64,000 nt of DNA from NCBI GenBank assembly GCA_033220425.1, contig CM065651.1:3782001-3846000 (forward strand), read 5' to 3'. The notes below the pieces were generated by a model. That model was not told where the DNA came from. It did no database searches and saw only the letters and a list, made by a program, of their open reading frames with translations. This stretch comes from Lepraria neglecta. Lineage: Eukaryota > Ascomycota > Lecanoromycetes > Lecanorales > Stereocaulaceae. How positions within the stretch are numbered: position 1 is the stretch's first letter; each line of letters opens with the position of its first letter. Positions 46,901 to 60,617 of the stretch are shown here, one piece after another. A program made the translations under genes and the position numbers.

Positions 46901-49900
46901 TACTAATCTAAGTATATCTCTATACGGATAAGACGATATCGTTCTATAGTAGCAAGGGGTAATTATTAGAGATTATAATCTTATTAAGCCTACGGATATC
47001 GATAATAACGCGTCCCTTCCGTCTCGGGGTCTTCTCCGGACCCTTATAGATAGTCTTCTATACGACGAATACCGGGAAGGCGAATAGCGAAGGTTTAGTA
47101 GACTATAATATCTTTCCTTACTTATATATTTTATTGAACTTCTTATCGATAAGGGCTCGAGTATTAGGGCTAAGAGGATATACCTTATTACCGAGTTTAG
47201 CGTTAGAAGATTACTAATTCGTTATAACAGGAATAGTCAGCCATTCGGATTCCGGGAGGTCGATTATATCTCTAGTATCTTCCTAGATTCGAGGGTATAC
47301 CTTAGTAAGCTTCTAAATGGCGGAGATATCTTCTATTTTGCTATAGATAGTAATACCGTTAGCAAGCTTCATTTCTATAGTAGGATCAATATAAGTTCGT
47401 ATAATTGCCGGCCTTAGGTCTAGTATCTTGGTTAATTCGGAAGCTACGGATTCTTCGCTATATATAGTCTTCGCTGCTAACGAATAATTATCTAGGTTAA
47501 TAGGGTAGGTTTCTTCCGCTTTATACTCTACTACTAAGTCTATATATTATCAACGACTAATAATAAGAGGCGTATTCTTTTTATTTCGAACGTTTATAAA
47601 GTTAACTCTAGAGTCGATAAAATAGATATATATATCTATAGTATAAGGCTCGAAGAGGAAATCTCTATTAGGCAATTACGTATTACCTCTAACTATTATA
47701 GTAACCTAAGCTATAGACCGCGGTGGAACTTCCTAACGTCGTTCGGAGCGTATAACGCGACGAATACGGATATTATCTCTAGCGGTAGTCTAAATAGGAA
47801 CCGAGACATTATTACAGCTCCCGAAGATAACTTTATTACGTAGTAGGTCAATAGTAACCTATTTAGGTCCGAGGACATCCATTCTAATAAGTATATTTGC
47901 CTTCAAATTATCTATAATATAGAAATCTCGGGTAATCTTGATTATAACCGAGTCTCCTGCTTCTAATTCTCCGTCTATATAGAAAGTAAGGGTAGTCTAT
48001 TCGGCTATAGCGTGTCTATTCGAACCGATTCCTCGTAGTATAATAGGTAATTTATATACCTTCATCTGGAAGGTAGGGATTCGCTTCTTTAGAAAGGTAC
48101 GATTAATTATAGTCATTAGGCATCCTATATCTAGATATCTAGGCTCGCGAGGGGCATTTAGGGATAAGGTAATTTACCTAGTAAGATAGTACTATAAGCG
48201 GAAAGATATGCCGTTGAGTGATAATAGAGGCGCTGTAGATTCGATTACTTCGCCTTTATTAACTACCTTCGTTAGTAGTAATACTTACTTAATTAATAGT
48301 ACTAGTACCTCTTTAGTAGGTATAGAATCAACCGACTTCTTCGTAGAAGCCTTAGTACGGCGGCACGTTTTCGCCTTAACGTATATATAAAGCAGATTAT
48401 TTAAAGGAAAATCTACCTTATAGTAACGATATATAGAACGATATCCTATCTTCCTAGTCGATATATAGTATAATACCGCTATAAATCCTATATCGACGTC
48501 TTTCTACTCCTTCTTCTCCTCGGGAGGGACTAATTCTTAAGCGTTATAGAAGTTCTTATCCGTGCCTATATAATAGGCGTAGGGATCCTGAGGATTGTAT
48601 TTCGTATCTACGTGATATCCTTCGGTAGCTCCGTCTACTCTATATCTGTAGTTCTTATCCTAGGAGATATTATAGTAGACTTCCTAACCGAAGTAGACCG
48701 GCTATATTAGGAGTGCTAGTGGACCGTAATTCTAATTACTATAGCTTCGATTACTATAGCTATACTGCCTTAGAGGGTAGTATAGACGTCTACTACGATT
48801 CCTATAGTTCTAATTCTATCGACTCGCGGAGTAAGGGTTTTAATTTGGCTATATATTTCCGGCGGTAATTATAAAGGGTTACTTCGGAGGAGGAAGCGTG
48901 TTTCTTAGAGGCTAGTTCTGGCCTGCGGCTTGACTAGAAGCCTACTAAGGTAGTTACGTTATCTATATATTAGTAATATAAGCTGGCTGAGTATAAGGCG
49001 CTTGAAATAGATTGGAATAAAAAGGCTGTTCTAGCTACTAATATCTGTATTACGGAGGAAATCCTCCTATTATCGGTCTATTCTACTAAAAAGGCCGCTA
49101 CTAATATTACTATAGACAATATAGTAATAAAGAGTACCTACCTTGCCGTCCCGGCGGCAAGAATTTCTCCTTACTAGAACGTTCCTATTAATTATCCCTA
49201 TCCTTTTCACGTTTCCTAATTTCCTTCCGAGTATCTTTATACTATTACTCCTTCTATAACTATATTCGATACTATATTTCCTTCCTACCCTTTAGCTACT
49301 CGATAAATTCTTAGAGGGTCGTATTCGTAGTTAGAGGAGGAATCGTAGCCTGGAATTCTATATCTAGGTGATTCTAAGCCTATATAGACTGTATATATTC
49401 TTTAGTAATCCCGGTCTATACTATATATTTGGATACGTTCTAGACGTATACCGACGGGTTATTTCGTTTACTTGTATCCCTCGAAGTATAGGACTATTAG
49501 CTTAGTTCTTCTAAAGCTATAGATATTATAATCTTGAAATAATCCTATAACCTAGTAATTTGGCGTTGGAGGCTGGTTAGTAGTTATATTATAGTATCCT
49601 TCTCGTCCTAGGAAAGAATCTTAAGCTACTAGTTTACTGCCGCCCCGCGGAAGTAACTATTTAGATTCTTTCTTACTACCTCTTCGCCTTTTATAATAGC
49701 GAAGTCTTAGGTATAACTATAGAAAGTATAGACTTCTCGGAAGATTAATTCTCTAGGATTCGGTACGATATTACTAGTACCCTAAGACTCTAGATAATCC
49801 GGGTGAAAGAAACCAAGTTCATGGGTATAGAAAGCTCTACCACCAGATTAATTCGATTAACTAGCTTCTCCAGGTTCTCCGATAGGGCCTAGTAGTCCTA

Positions 49901-51273
49901 GAGGTCTAGCTGGACCTCGGAACTTATATAGATTATAACTTGTCAGCGTATTATTTACCGCTTCTAGTACCGTAGCTCGTATAGCTTAAATTATAGCGTT
50001 ATATAGTATAGTATCGACGCTAGGAGGAGCCTACGGCATCTCGCCAGTTCCTTATTATTGGTTCCCTAGATTCTAAGGAGCTCTATATTACTAGGGAGGA
50101 AACGGAGGCTAACCTCCCCTCTAGTTAAAATTTCCGAAACCTAGTCCTCCTAATAAACTGCTCTGTCCGCTATTATTCCCTCCTATAGGTATTATAGTTA
50201 ATCCGTCCGGGAATAAAACCCGTCTTATAATATTATCTATAGTATAGGTCTTGCCTAGTAGAAGAAATCTCCTTAGGGCTAACGGACTAGCTAAAAGAGA
50301 ACTAGATAGAGAGAGAACTAGTAAGGACTACGAGGTTAATAAATACTAGCGTGCTTTTTCTCGAGCTACTCGTAAAATCTAAGGGCTTAGAAGCTCGTCT
50401 ACGTCTTCTATTTAGTCGACCTTCTAGACTTCGAAATACTTAGAGTCTCTATAAAATCTAACTCCCTTAGTAAATATAGCTAAAGCCTCCGCGAGAGATA
50501 AGGGATACTTCTAAGTAAGTAGAAATATAAAAGGAACTTCCTTCGCGTCGACTTCTAACGAGTTAACTCCTAAGGGATCGACTAAGAGAGCCCTACTATT
50601 AGAACGACCACGTCTTATATAAGGTTTACTACCCCTAAGAATATCTACTAGCGGATTATATATATTAACGATCGAAAGAATAACTTAGTAGTATAATATA
50701 TTGATATTCTTTTTATATATATTGACGTTATTCGCTAAAAAGGCGTTTAACTAGAAAGTAAGGGAAACGGTAAGGTCTAATAACTTCGGCTTCTCCGCTT
50801 CTAGAGTAACTCCCGTCTAGCTTATAAGGAGCTTATTATTAATAATTAATTAAAGAAGGTATTTTCGTATTAAAGGAAAAGCTTTATTTAATATAAGATA
50901 TAGAGGCGGTAACGTAATCTAGTAACTCAATTCTAGAAGAAATTCGTATCGCGCTAAGCGAAATCCGGAAATGGAATAGCGCCCTAACAGAATTTACTAG
51001 TGTAGAACTATACGCAAAGTACGCTAACGTAGAAGGTCGCTGGTATAGCTTCGTAGATAGCGTAGTTCTTGTAGCCTTGTAGTATAGTTTAGACGGGAAT
51101 AGATAAGGCGTTCTCGGTTCGATCCGAAGTGGTAACGGTGGTAGTAATGGTACGGTAAGGTACTAGTGCGGAAATGGTACTGTTGCGGCGAATTAAATAA
51201 CTTGTATAGCGGTAGACTGGTGCCCTAAGGGCTAGTATACGGCGGGAATGAATATACTACCGTTGCTACCAAT

Positions 51274-51432
51274 TGGCAGGGTCTTAGTAAGGATGAAATA
51301 TACAACGCGGAAAGCAATTACAATAAACGAGTTATTGGGGTTGAAAGAGTTTAGAAAACTTCTAGCTACTAAGCGGAAGAAATGTGTAAGGCAAAGCGCA
51401 AGCGCTTACTAACTAATCTAGCAACTATAATA
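51274..51432 (-). repeat. 5' LTR of element C
   Basis: Partner of 41192-41350. The outer end keeps TGGCAGG where the other copy has TAGTAGA, both consistent with one original. Confidence 0.9.
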
Positions 51433-51965
51433 CTCCGATATATAGTTATTAATATATTATTATCCTAATCTATCTTAGCTATATACTATTAAAACCTAGT
51501 TGAATACTTAGATATAGACTTCTTTTAAGTAAGATATTAGATAATATATATTACCGTATTAACTTTGTTAGATAGTCTAAATATACGATAGATTTCGAGT
51601 CTAAACTATACTATACTCTCTATCTATACTTTAATTTCTATATTATTATCGTCCTCTAGTTCTTCTATATACTTCTTTAGGAATAGATTAACCTACTTTT
51701 AGGCTCTTCTATATAGATAGGTAATTACGAAGGTAGGATATTATTATATAGGTATATATTCTCTTTAGAATACTAGATATAATATTATCTAAGATAGCTA
51801 TCCCTTAAGCTTATCTCTTTCTCTATAGTATAAGTCGAGCTAGGCTATCTTAATATATCTACTAAGTCCTTTATTAACTATTAGGTATCTTTATCCTCCC
51901 GACAAACTTAGGGTAGTAACCCTAGAGTCTCTTAGTATAGCACTTATCCTTAAGGGTACTTAAAG

Positions 51966-52430
51966 TATTACAAACCGTTATATACGGGTATCGTATTATA
52001 GATTGATTCTTAATAGAGATAGAGGTATAACTATATAAGAGGGTAAAGTAGGCTTCAAATAATACTAAGCGGGTCTAGTATATAATTAGATAATATATAT
52101 ATTTGGTATCTAGCCTAAGAGATCTATTATATATAATTAAGTACAAGGTAAGATACGAAGTTAAGTACAATACTCTAAGTAGTAAGTAAATACTTCTATA
52201 TATAGTAATAGGAAATCCCGCTAAGCTTTCTATAATCGCTTTGGTCGTACTACGCTCATTATATTTATCTTTCTTAATCGCTTTAATTATACTACGCTTA
52301 TTACGCTTATCGCTTAATATACTAAGCCTTTAGGGTCTTATCCGAGTCGAGTATAGTCTAGTCTAACTCGTACTATAATAGGCACTACGCTATGAAGGCG
52401 CATCTCTAGTTATAGCTCCTAGTCTTAATA
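51966..52430 (-). repeat. 5' LTR of A2
   Basis: It has the family-A LTR order (ATTGATTCTTAATAG, AGGCTTCAA, ACTAAGCGGGTCT, CTAAGAGATCTATTATATA) and the A2-type ATCGCTTTGGTCGTACTACG minirepeats also found in the truncated left LTR at 33471-33747. Confidence 0.8.
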
Positions 52431-54263
52431 CTATTATACTAGGAGTTAATATCTTCTTCGACTTTATCCTATATTAGTAGTTCTTTCTTAGGCGTACCGT
52501 CTATATTATTCTAGATATATACTCTTTCTATTATATTTAGCTGCGGTTAATATACTATATTTTTCGACTTATAGTCTCTAGCGAAGTAGCCCGATTTGCT
52601 ATAGCTATAATACTTAAGTATTTTCTTGCCCCCGTACTACTTTTTACCCCTAGTAGACCCTCTAAAGGCTTACTTTCCTTTCTTTTCCGTGAAGTCTAGT
52701 TCTATTAGTATTAGTCTATAGAGGTCGCGTTCCTTATAACCTAGGTAGTAGCTCTTCGATTTAGTAAAAAGGCTCGAGTATCCTATCCCGCTAACTCCTC
52801 TATTATATTTCTTCTCTATAACTCTTTTAAATAACTTATTATTAATCTCGATTACTTCTTCAATTAGTTTATTAAGAGTATCTTTCTTCTAATAACAGAT
52901 TATAAGGACTTTCGGAGCAATTCCGCACTTGTAGCCAATTAGATTGGCCCTATATTCTGTATTCCCTCTCTCGGCTAGCGCCTTCAACTACCAAAACTTG
53001 AATTCGTATCGCAACTTCTTCGCACTACTTCCCCACGCCACATACGTTATATGATATCGAGATGATTTCATATGTTTTGGAGTTAGTTATTAGCTTGCTT
53101 GCGCATCAAGAATTTTTAGAATCGGCCTATTTGCGCAATAGTTATGACCAAAAGATACGTTTTCGCCATGTTTTGTTGGCAGCGCGAGCTCGGTGGCAAA
53201 TGCCAAGCATTGAGCTTGGCGCCCCCGGACCTAGAACATCAAAAGTTGAATGCGCACCGCAGCTTCTTCGCAGCGATACCCCGCGCCATATACGTTATAT
53301 GATATCGTGATAATTTCATGAGTTTTGGAACCAGGCACGCGCTTTCTAACGCGGTTCGAATTTTGAAATTTAGTTAAGATGTGGCTAAGGAAAGCTCAAA
53401 AAACATGTTTTTACCTGCGGAGTTCCCTAAAGCTACCCCCGTAGCCACCCCGCAGCCGCCCCCGAAGTACTAATATACTAAATCCTTAATAACTTTTGCC
53501 CTATTAGGATTAGGGTTTAGCCTTATATATAAAAAGTATACTATATATAGAGGAATTTCTAATACCGCTTAAATTTTCTAAATCGAGTGTAAAATAAGCG
53601 AGATATAGTAGTTTTTATAGTAATCTTCTATAAAGATTACGGGCACTCACTTGTTAATAATATAATCCGTTCTTATAAGTTCGTCCTTAATATTATCCTT
53701 TAATCCTCTTCGGTATATAGCTATTAATATATTATTATCCTAGTTAGTCTTCGCTACGTATTATTGAAACTAAGTAGAATACTCCGATACTAACTTCTTC
53801 TAGATTACGTACTAGATTATTTGTATCGCTATATTGACTTTATTAGATAGTCTAAATATATAGCGGATTTCGAGCCTAAACCTTACTATACTCTCTATCT
53901 ATACTTTAACTTCTATATTATCTTCGTCCTCTAGCTCTTCTATATATTTCTTCAGGAATAGATTAATCTACTTCTAGACTCTTCTATATAAGTAGATAAT
54001 AGCGAAGATAGAATACTATTATATAGATATATATTCCCTTTAGAACGCTAGATATAATATTACCTAAGATAGCTATCTCTTAAGCTTATCTCTTTCTCTA
54101 TAGTATAAATCGGGCTAGGCTATCTTAATATATTTACTAAGTTCTTTATTAACTATTAGGCGTCTTTATCCTCCTAATAAGCTTAGGGTAGTAACCCTAG
54201 AGTCTTTTAGTATAGTACTTATCCTTAAGGGTACTCAAAGTATTATAAACTATATATACTAGT
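52431..54263 (-). mobile_element. Family A fragment A3 (gag region plus LTR start)
   Basis: It starts abruptly at a point equal to about 39899 in A2 and runs to the beginning of an LTR at about 54241, which is cut off by element D after about 20 bp. The gag-like sequence is interrupted by the insert at 52882-53652. Same orientation as A2. Confidence 0.7.
52882..53652. mobile_element. Unclassified 0.77-kb insert, left part not RIP-mutated
   Basis: Comparison with A2 at 41130 shows extra sequence between AGAGTAT and TAATAATAT. The part to about 53470 keeps CpA and TpG. The part from 53470 to 53652 is AT-rich. Inside are two diverged direct copies of about 90 bp (near 52991-53080 and 53239-53328, both with CATACGTTATATGATATCG or TATACG...). 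No clear terminal inverted repeats or target duplication. The ORF at 53062-53310 spans these repeats and is not convincing. Confidence 0.55.
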
Positions 54264-54473
54264 TATTAGAGGCCTACTTAGAGCGAGTCGATAGGGGTGA
54301 AGTATAACTAGAAGAATATATCTAAGGAGAGAAGATAGATATATAAAGCCTACGCGTCTTGGAGACGCGCCAAGCCGCTAGCTATAAGCGATAAGTAATG
54401 ATCGAACGTTCGATAACTATACTCTATACTACGCGTATCGGCACCAATAGTAAGTAAAGGCCAAGCCGTGACA
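54264..54473 (-). repeat. 3' LTR of element D
   Basis: 210 bp, highly similar to 59950-60159. Contains the palindrome-rich CGAACGTTCGATAAC. Confidence 0.9.
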
Positions 54474-57400
54474 CTACCCCCCTCAAGTAAGTACCATCCC
54501 TAATACGGAAGGCAAGACGACTATAGCCGACTCGGACTACCTAGTTTGTTCGGGTAGCGCGTATAGAAGTCGTCGACTATATCCTAAGCGTTACCAAATT
54601 CGTCGTCGTCCGTATAGTACTATTGGCGGTCCGGTTATTACTCGTTCTTCTATCGGACCCGGAACTATAGACGGCGGCCACGACCGAATAGTCTAGTATC
54701 CAAGACGTCGTCGATCTCCTACTCTTCCTAGTTATCTACTATAATAGGTCTTAGTAGCTCTATTCGCTAACTAGATAAAGGGTCTATAGATACTTTTCAT
54801 AGTAGACTAGGGTGAAAGACGTCATATATTTATATACTAGATAGGAGTTCTAGTCGGTATAATAATCCAACTTTATCTGATACTTTAAACGGTCCTAGTA
54901 TCTTATTATCCAGTTTTCTACTCGAACGTTCTATACTTATATTCCGACTAGACAGGAATACTATATCTCCTTTATCGTATATAATATTAGACCGCTTCTT
55001 ATTAGCTTAATCCGTTATTCTCCTACGGCTTATAATAGATTACTTGGTTATAAAGTCTAAGACTCTCGTTATATAGTCTACGATATTATTCGCTTTAGTA
55101 TACTAGATACGCTTATAAGCCGTAGATCTAGCGTCTATAGATAGAGAGAAAGATATCTAAGGGTAGAAACCGTTATTAGTAAAGAAGGGAGTTATTTCTA
55201 TAGTATTAGTAATAGAGTTATTATCTATAAATTCGGCTATAGAGAGAAGTCGGATCTAATTATCTTATATATACAAGTAATACGTTCTCAGGTAACGCTC
55301 GACGTCTTGATTAGCCCGTTCCGTCTAACCGTTAGTTTTCGGATAGAACGCCGTAGATAGCTTAATCTTGATCTTTAGTCGCTAATATAGTACCTTCTAT
55401 ACTAATAATACGAACTATAGCCCTCGATCGGAGATAATCGACTCTGGGAGGCCATGCGAGCGGAAGATATATCTTATTAGGATATCGGCCGTAGCTTCCG
55501 CAGACGTGCCTTGATCGGTTACAATATATAGAGCGTAGTAGCGCTCTTTGGAAAGCCGATCCACGATAGTATATATAGTATTATACCCTTCCGAGACGGG
55601 AAGTCCAGTAATAAAATCTATAGAGATATCTTGCCAGCGTTGCTCCGGTACTAGTAAAGCCTATAGTAGCCTATTATATTAGTCTCGAGGGGCTTTACTT
55701 TATTAGCAGATATAGTAATTACGGATATAGCGAGTAATCTCATCTTTTATACTACGCTAGTAGAACTATCTCTTTACTAACTCAAGCGTCCTATTTCTAC
55801 CAGGATGGCCGTATATAGGTTAGTTATAGCTTTCCTTGATTAGGTCTATACGGAGCTTAGCTATTACTAGAACCCAAAGATAATCCTTATAGAAGAGTAT
55901 ATTATTATAACTAGAGTAATAACGTAGGTTAACTATCTCGAATATCTAAGACGGATCCTTCGTAAAGGTATTATAGATACGCCTATAGTCGTCGTCTTCC
56001 TTATTTACTAGTACTACCCTTACGTATAGAGGTAAGTCTTTATTAGCTATCGCGTTAATCCGTTTATCTAATATAGTATTATTACCGCTACCCCCTCTTT
56101 AAGGTCTCTATCCTCGGAGAATTTCTAAAAATACTCTAGAGATAGTAGGGCACGGTATTAATACTTTTAACGCTCATCTTAGTTATTAGTAGGAACTAAG
56201 TTTGGTATATACGTCAAGGCGTCTACTTTGCCGTTGGATTTACTACTCCGGTATATAATTTTGAAGTTGAAATTAGCTAATTTCTCTACCTATCGAGCTT
56301 GACGGCGCGTTAGCTCCTTTATCTATATAAAATATTCAAGGCTCTTATAATCGATAAATATTTGGATAGGGATATTAGTTAATTCTAATTTAGGACGCTA
56401 GTATTCTAGATAGCGGATGATTATAAATAGCTCTTTATTATAGATCTTATAGTTATACTCCGTAGGTAGTAGGTTCTTACTATAGAATATAACTGGATAA
56501 AGGACTCCGTTATCGTCTACTTGGGATAGAATACCGCTATTAATATAATTAGACGAATCTATCTCTAGTACCGCTAGTCGGGATCTATCGTAATACCGAA
56601 GTACTAGGGCACTAGTAACCGTACTCTTAAGACGCTCGAAGGCCGCCTAATATACTTTAGACTACTAGAATAGATAATCCTTTTTAGTAAGCGATACTAA
56701 GGGTCTAACTATTTTCGAGAAGTCCTTAATAAACTAGCGGTAGAAGTTATAGAAACTAATAAATACTTGTACCTCCTTTAGACGAGTTAGAGGTTCCTAG
56801 TTAATAATAACCTTAACTTTAGAAGGGTCTATATATAGACCTTCTATTAATACGATTAGTCCGAGGAAGGTTATCTCTTAGATATAGAATTCGTATTTCT
56901 CGATATTAACCTGTAGTCCCGCCTCCCGAAGCTTCAGTAAGACCTTTCGTATATATTATTTATACTCTTTTTCTATCTTACTATAGATTAGGATATTATC
57001 TAGATAGACCTAGTAGAAATCGTTCAGGTATTCGAAGAGGGTATTATTTATATAGTACTAGAAGGACGCAGGTCTATTAGTTAGGCCAAATAGTAGGATA
57101 TAGTATTTGAACGCTCCGAATAAGGTAGTAAACGTTGTAAGATCTTCGCTATCCGGATATATACGGAGCTTGTTGAACGCAGCAATAATATCTAGCTTTA
57201 TAAGGTATTTATATCCGATAATATAAGTAAGCGTTTCCTCGATAAGTGGTATAGGATAGTAGTTCCGAATCGTAAGGGCATTAAGTTTCTAATAGTCGAT
57301 ATAGAAACGAAGACTTCTATTATACTTTTAGATAAATAGGACTAGCGACGCGTAGGGCGCTATACTAGGTAAGATGAAGCCCTTCTTAAGGTTATTGTCT

Positions 57401-59949
57401 AAGTACTCCTTTACCTTTTAGAGCTTGAATCTAGATATCGAATATAAGCGACTTTAAGGGGACTTCTTTCTAGGTTCCAGCTCGATCTTATAATTATATA
57501 ACCGGTATAATAGGAGTTCCTTTACCTTGCTCCGGTTAAAGATATCAATTAGGTTATAGTATTCCTAGAGAAGCTTCTACTTGACTATTTCCTCTGCTTT
57601 TTCCGATACTTTATAGATCTAGTCTAGTATAGATCTCTTCTAGATGGCCTTCTCTAACTCAGCTATTATTATAGAGAAGTATTGGACGTCGCGCTTCTTT
57701 TGGTTCCTTGTATATATATAGAATACGGTAGCGCTAATCTCGGCGATATCTAGTACCTCTAGTTTCTTAGGTAGCGGAGGCGGATGATTCGTAGGAACAT
57801 TTATCGTCTTATCTACCTTCTCGGTAGGAGGCTTCACAAGAGCTTAGGGGGCCCCGATATAGTTACAGCGGCTAGGTAGGAAGATGATATAGTTATCTAC
57901 TATATCCAGTAGGACCTTATGCTTGTTCATCTATAGCTTACCGAGGATAATATATTAGTTACCTAGGTTAGTAATAAGTATAGGTACGGTTAACTCAAGA
58001 TGGTTATAAACCTTTATAGAAGGGTAAATCGTATAGGTAACTAGTTTCTTTCGTATCTTGCCGTTATATCTACAGAGGTAGCGCGGTTTAGCGAGAGGTA
58101 TAGATACGATGTCAAGGTAATTAGAAAGTAGTTACGCTTCTTTTTCATTAATAAATGAATATATAGTAGTATTAGTATTAGTAAGGGCTTTAGATTAGTA
58201 TTCCTTTCCTTGAGTAAATAATATAATAGGGTATATAAATAATCTTCTTCTATATAGATTATAGATATCTACTAATAATAGGAATAGTAGATCCTCAAGG
58301 GCGACTTCCCTGAGGACTTCTAGTTTTCCGACTCCGAATAGCCTTTCGCCTCGCTGATATCACTATATTCCTTCTCCTCTACTCCGTCCGCTTAGTCTCC
58401 GTTATTCCCTATCCTATATATAGCTTCCTTCCTCCTCTCAGAGTAGTCGGTAGCGAAGTGCCCTTCCTTATTATAGTTATAATATCGCTAGGAGTCTTGC
58501 GCCTTAGCTAGAGGTCCGTCTTTACGAGGTAATATAGAGCGAGGTACAATAACGATAGTAGATTCTATAGACTATCGTTTCGCAGGGGGGACGTATATAG
58601 ATAAGGTACGCCGAGTCGTAGCTGGGGGGTCCGAGTTAACGAGCGTATTGGAGCCGATGCCATCCGCTCACGCTTCTCGCTAATATAGCGTTATTAATTA
58701 TCTACCCGCTGATACAAGTTACTAAGCTCCTTCAAGGTGCGGAAGTCGTAAGGGGTAGCTACGATCGTATCCTGCAGGCGAAGGTTAACCTTATTCTTTA
58801 GTTCATCGATAATAGTCGCTTCGTCCAGTTTTAGATAGTTAGTATATATACGGAACTGCGAGAAGAAAGTAGTAAAGGTATTAGTAGCCTTCTGTCTTAG
58901 CGCCTTGAAACTACGGTATATATTATCCTTCTTATTCGGATTCCCTATAATATCGCTTAACGTGCTAAAGACTTCTTTCAGATTCGTAAAGTATTTAGGA
59001 TTATTCGTTCGATAGGCTTGGATATACTTTACTATAGTACCTCCTGTATAAGAGATAACGTAGATTACTCAGGTAGCGTTATCCTTAAAGTGATCCTCGT
59101 TGATTATAAGCTTGTCGCGAATTCGCTAAATCTAGTCCTTAATAGTAAGGTCGCTATCTATCTCGCAATATAGCGGTAGGTTAGGTACCTTTAGTATACG
59201 AGTCTTCGAACCGCTAACTATTAAACTTAGAGTCTCCTAGCGCTAGGGAGATCTATTCACTTGTAATTCGGTAATACGTTCTTCCTAACGAGTATTCCGA
59301 TCTTCTAGATCTATATTCTGCGATTATAGCGTTCGGACCTTCTCTTAAGCTACTTTCTTCTAGTATTAGACCGATATAGTAGCGTCGTTGGCTCGATCGA
59401 CCTTATTAACTATATTACTCTATTCTTCGATATAAGAGAGGGCGGTATTATACTCCTAACGAAGTTCGTTAAGGGATTATAGTAGCTAAGCCGGTTAGTA
59501 CTTGGCCTAGTGCTATAATTACGGTATATTACTAATATCCTATAGAGTCTCAATATCTTTAGTACCGGTAGACGCGTCTTAAGGGATAACTAATACGCGT
59601 CGGTGTGCTTGCGCTTGTTATAGGATGTCGTCGCGCTATTACTCCGTATCCTAGAGTAAGGATTCGCCTAGTTAGACTCGTGCCATAGCGTATATAGTCG
59701 GTTGTTTTGGTATAGGGGTGTTTTTTCTTCAATATAGCAACTCGTATTAGCTATAGGTAGACTGGTATACCGTTTTTATACTCCGCAGAGTTCTCTAGTA
59801 GTATAGCCTTAGTGACTACTCCTCTAGTATAGACTTAGGGACCTTCCGCGTCGTTTGTTTATACTCGCTAACCGGCTTATAAGCCCTGCCGTTTATTTAA
59901 CCTCGCTAATAAGCGTACGAGGGCGGGATAAGGATAAGATATATTCTAA

Positions 59950-60159
59950 TATCAGGGGCCTGCCTAGAGCGAGTCGATAGGGGTGAAGTATAACTAGAAG
60001 AATATATCTAAGGAGAGAAGATAGATATATAAAGCCTACGCGTCTTAGAGACGCGCCAAGCCGCTAGCTATAAGCGATGAGTAATAATCGAACGTTCGAT
60101 AACTATACTCTATACTACGCGTATCGGCACCAATAGTAAGCAAAGGCCAAGCCGTGACA
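59950..60159 (-). repeat. 5' LTR of element D
   Basis: 210 bp, partner of 54264-54473. Confidence 0.9.
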
Positions 60160-60162
60160 CTA

Positions 60163-60617
60163 TATTACGAACCGTGCGTTCCGGTATCGTATTTATAGAT
60201 TGATTCTTAATAGGGATAGAGGTATAGCTAATAAGAGGTGAAGTAGGCTTCAATAGAATACTAAGCGGGTCTGGTATATAATTAGATAATATATATTTAG
60301 TATCTAGCCTAAGAGATCTATCGTATATCGTAAATAATTAAATAGTAAGGTTAAGTATAATACTCTAAATAGTAAGTAGTACTCCGTATATATAGATATA
60401 CGAAAGTCCGCCAAGCCTCTCTTGAGCGTACTAATCGCACTACGCTTATTGCGCTTATTATTCCTAAGCGTATTAAGCGTACTACGCTCGTAGTACTTAT
60501 CGTTTAGTATGCTAAGCCTTAGGGTCTGTTCGAGTTAGATACTAATTCGTTAACTCGAACCATAACGGGCGCTACGCCCCTTGAGCGTATCCCTGATCAT
60601 GTTTCCTGATCGTAACA
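60163..60617 (-). repeat. 3' LTR of A4, 455 bp
   Basis: Best preserved family-A LTR. The inverted ends TGTTACGA/TCGTAACA are visible, with only the left end mutated to TATTACGA. Carries short repeats of CGCACTACGCTTATTGCG type. Confidence 0.85.

Larger units (their letters stand above)
41192..51432 (-). mobile_element. Gypsy LTR retrotransposon C, 10.2 kb, structurally complete, with an extra ORF
   Basis: LTRs of 159 bp lie at 41192-41350 and 51274-51432, with target duplication CTCCG (41187-41191 and 51433-51437). Transcription is leftward. A TGGTAGCAACGG primer-like site lies just inside the right LTR, and a GGCAGAGGCAAC purine-rich stretch lies inside the left. From right to left: leader (51270-50900), gag (about 50900-48900, with a Pro-Gly-Leu repeat and ELGFFHPDY), protease (about 48300-47500), reverse transcriptase (about 47200-46500, VIIDIRRLNK), RNase H (about 46100-45800), integrase (about 45600-44500) and a basic/chromo-like end near 44200. 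About 2.4 kb follows before the 3' LTR. Many breaks from RIP. Inserted into the gag region of A2. Confidence 0.85.
33471..52430 (-). mobile_element. Gypsy/chromovirus family A, copy A2, with three nested insertions
   Basis: A truncated 3' LTR (33471-33747) is followed by the antisense frame, chromodomain (about 34320-34400), integrase (34700-35700), RNase H (35800-36100) and reverse transcriptase. The reverse transcriptase is split by the short LTR element at 36359-37743 and continues to about 38440. Protease/gag-like sequence follows to 41191, with the MITE-like insert at 40073-40853. Element C (41192-51432) splits the gag region, which continues to 51965. The 5' LTR is 51966-52430. All coding is on the minus strand. 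The copy is strongly RIP-mutated with many breaks. Confidence 0.75.
54264..60159 (-). mobile_element. Gypsy LTR retrotransposon D, 5.9 kb, structurally complete, RIP-mutated
   Basis: LTRs of 210 bp lie at 54264-54473 and 59950-60159 (TATTAGAGGCC/TATCAGGGGCC...GCCGTGACA). The tract CTACCCCCCTC beside the left LTR is the polypurine tract on the minus strand, so transcription is leftward. From right to left: gag (about 59700-58430, with a CxxC-type zinc knuckle near 58460-58500 recognisable as GHFATD), protease (about 58200-57850), reverse transcriptase (about 57500-56800), RNase H (about 56600-56200) and integrase with a C-terminal chromo-like part (about 55950-54500). The short ORF 57640-57837 is a pol piece. 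The flanking five bases (CTAGT, CTATA) do not form a clean duplication. Many breaks. Confidence 0.85.

Noticed and set aside
53062-53310. 82-residue plus-strand ORF
   Set aside because: It spans the spacer and diverged direct repeat of a non-coding insert. No family character.
53515-53530. Telomere-like TTAGGG
   Set aside because: Only one or two imperfect units (TAGGATTAGGGTTTAG). No array, so not a telomere or clear interstitial telomere.
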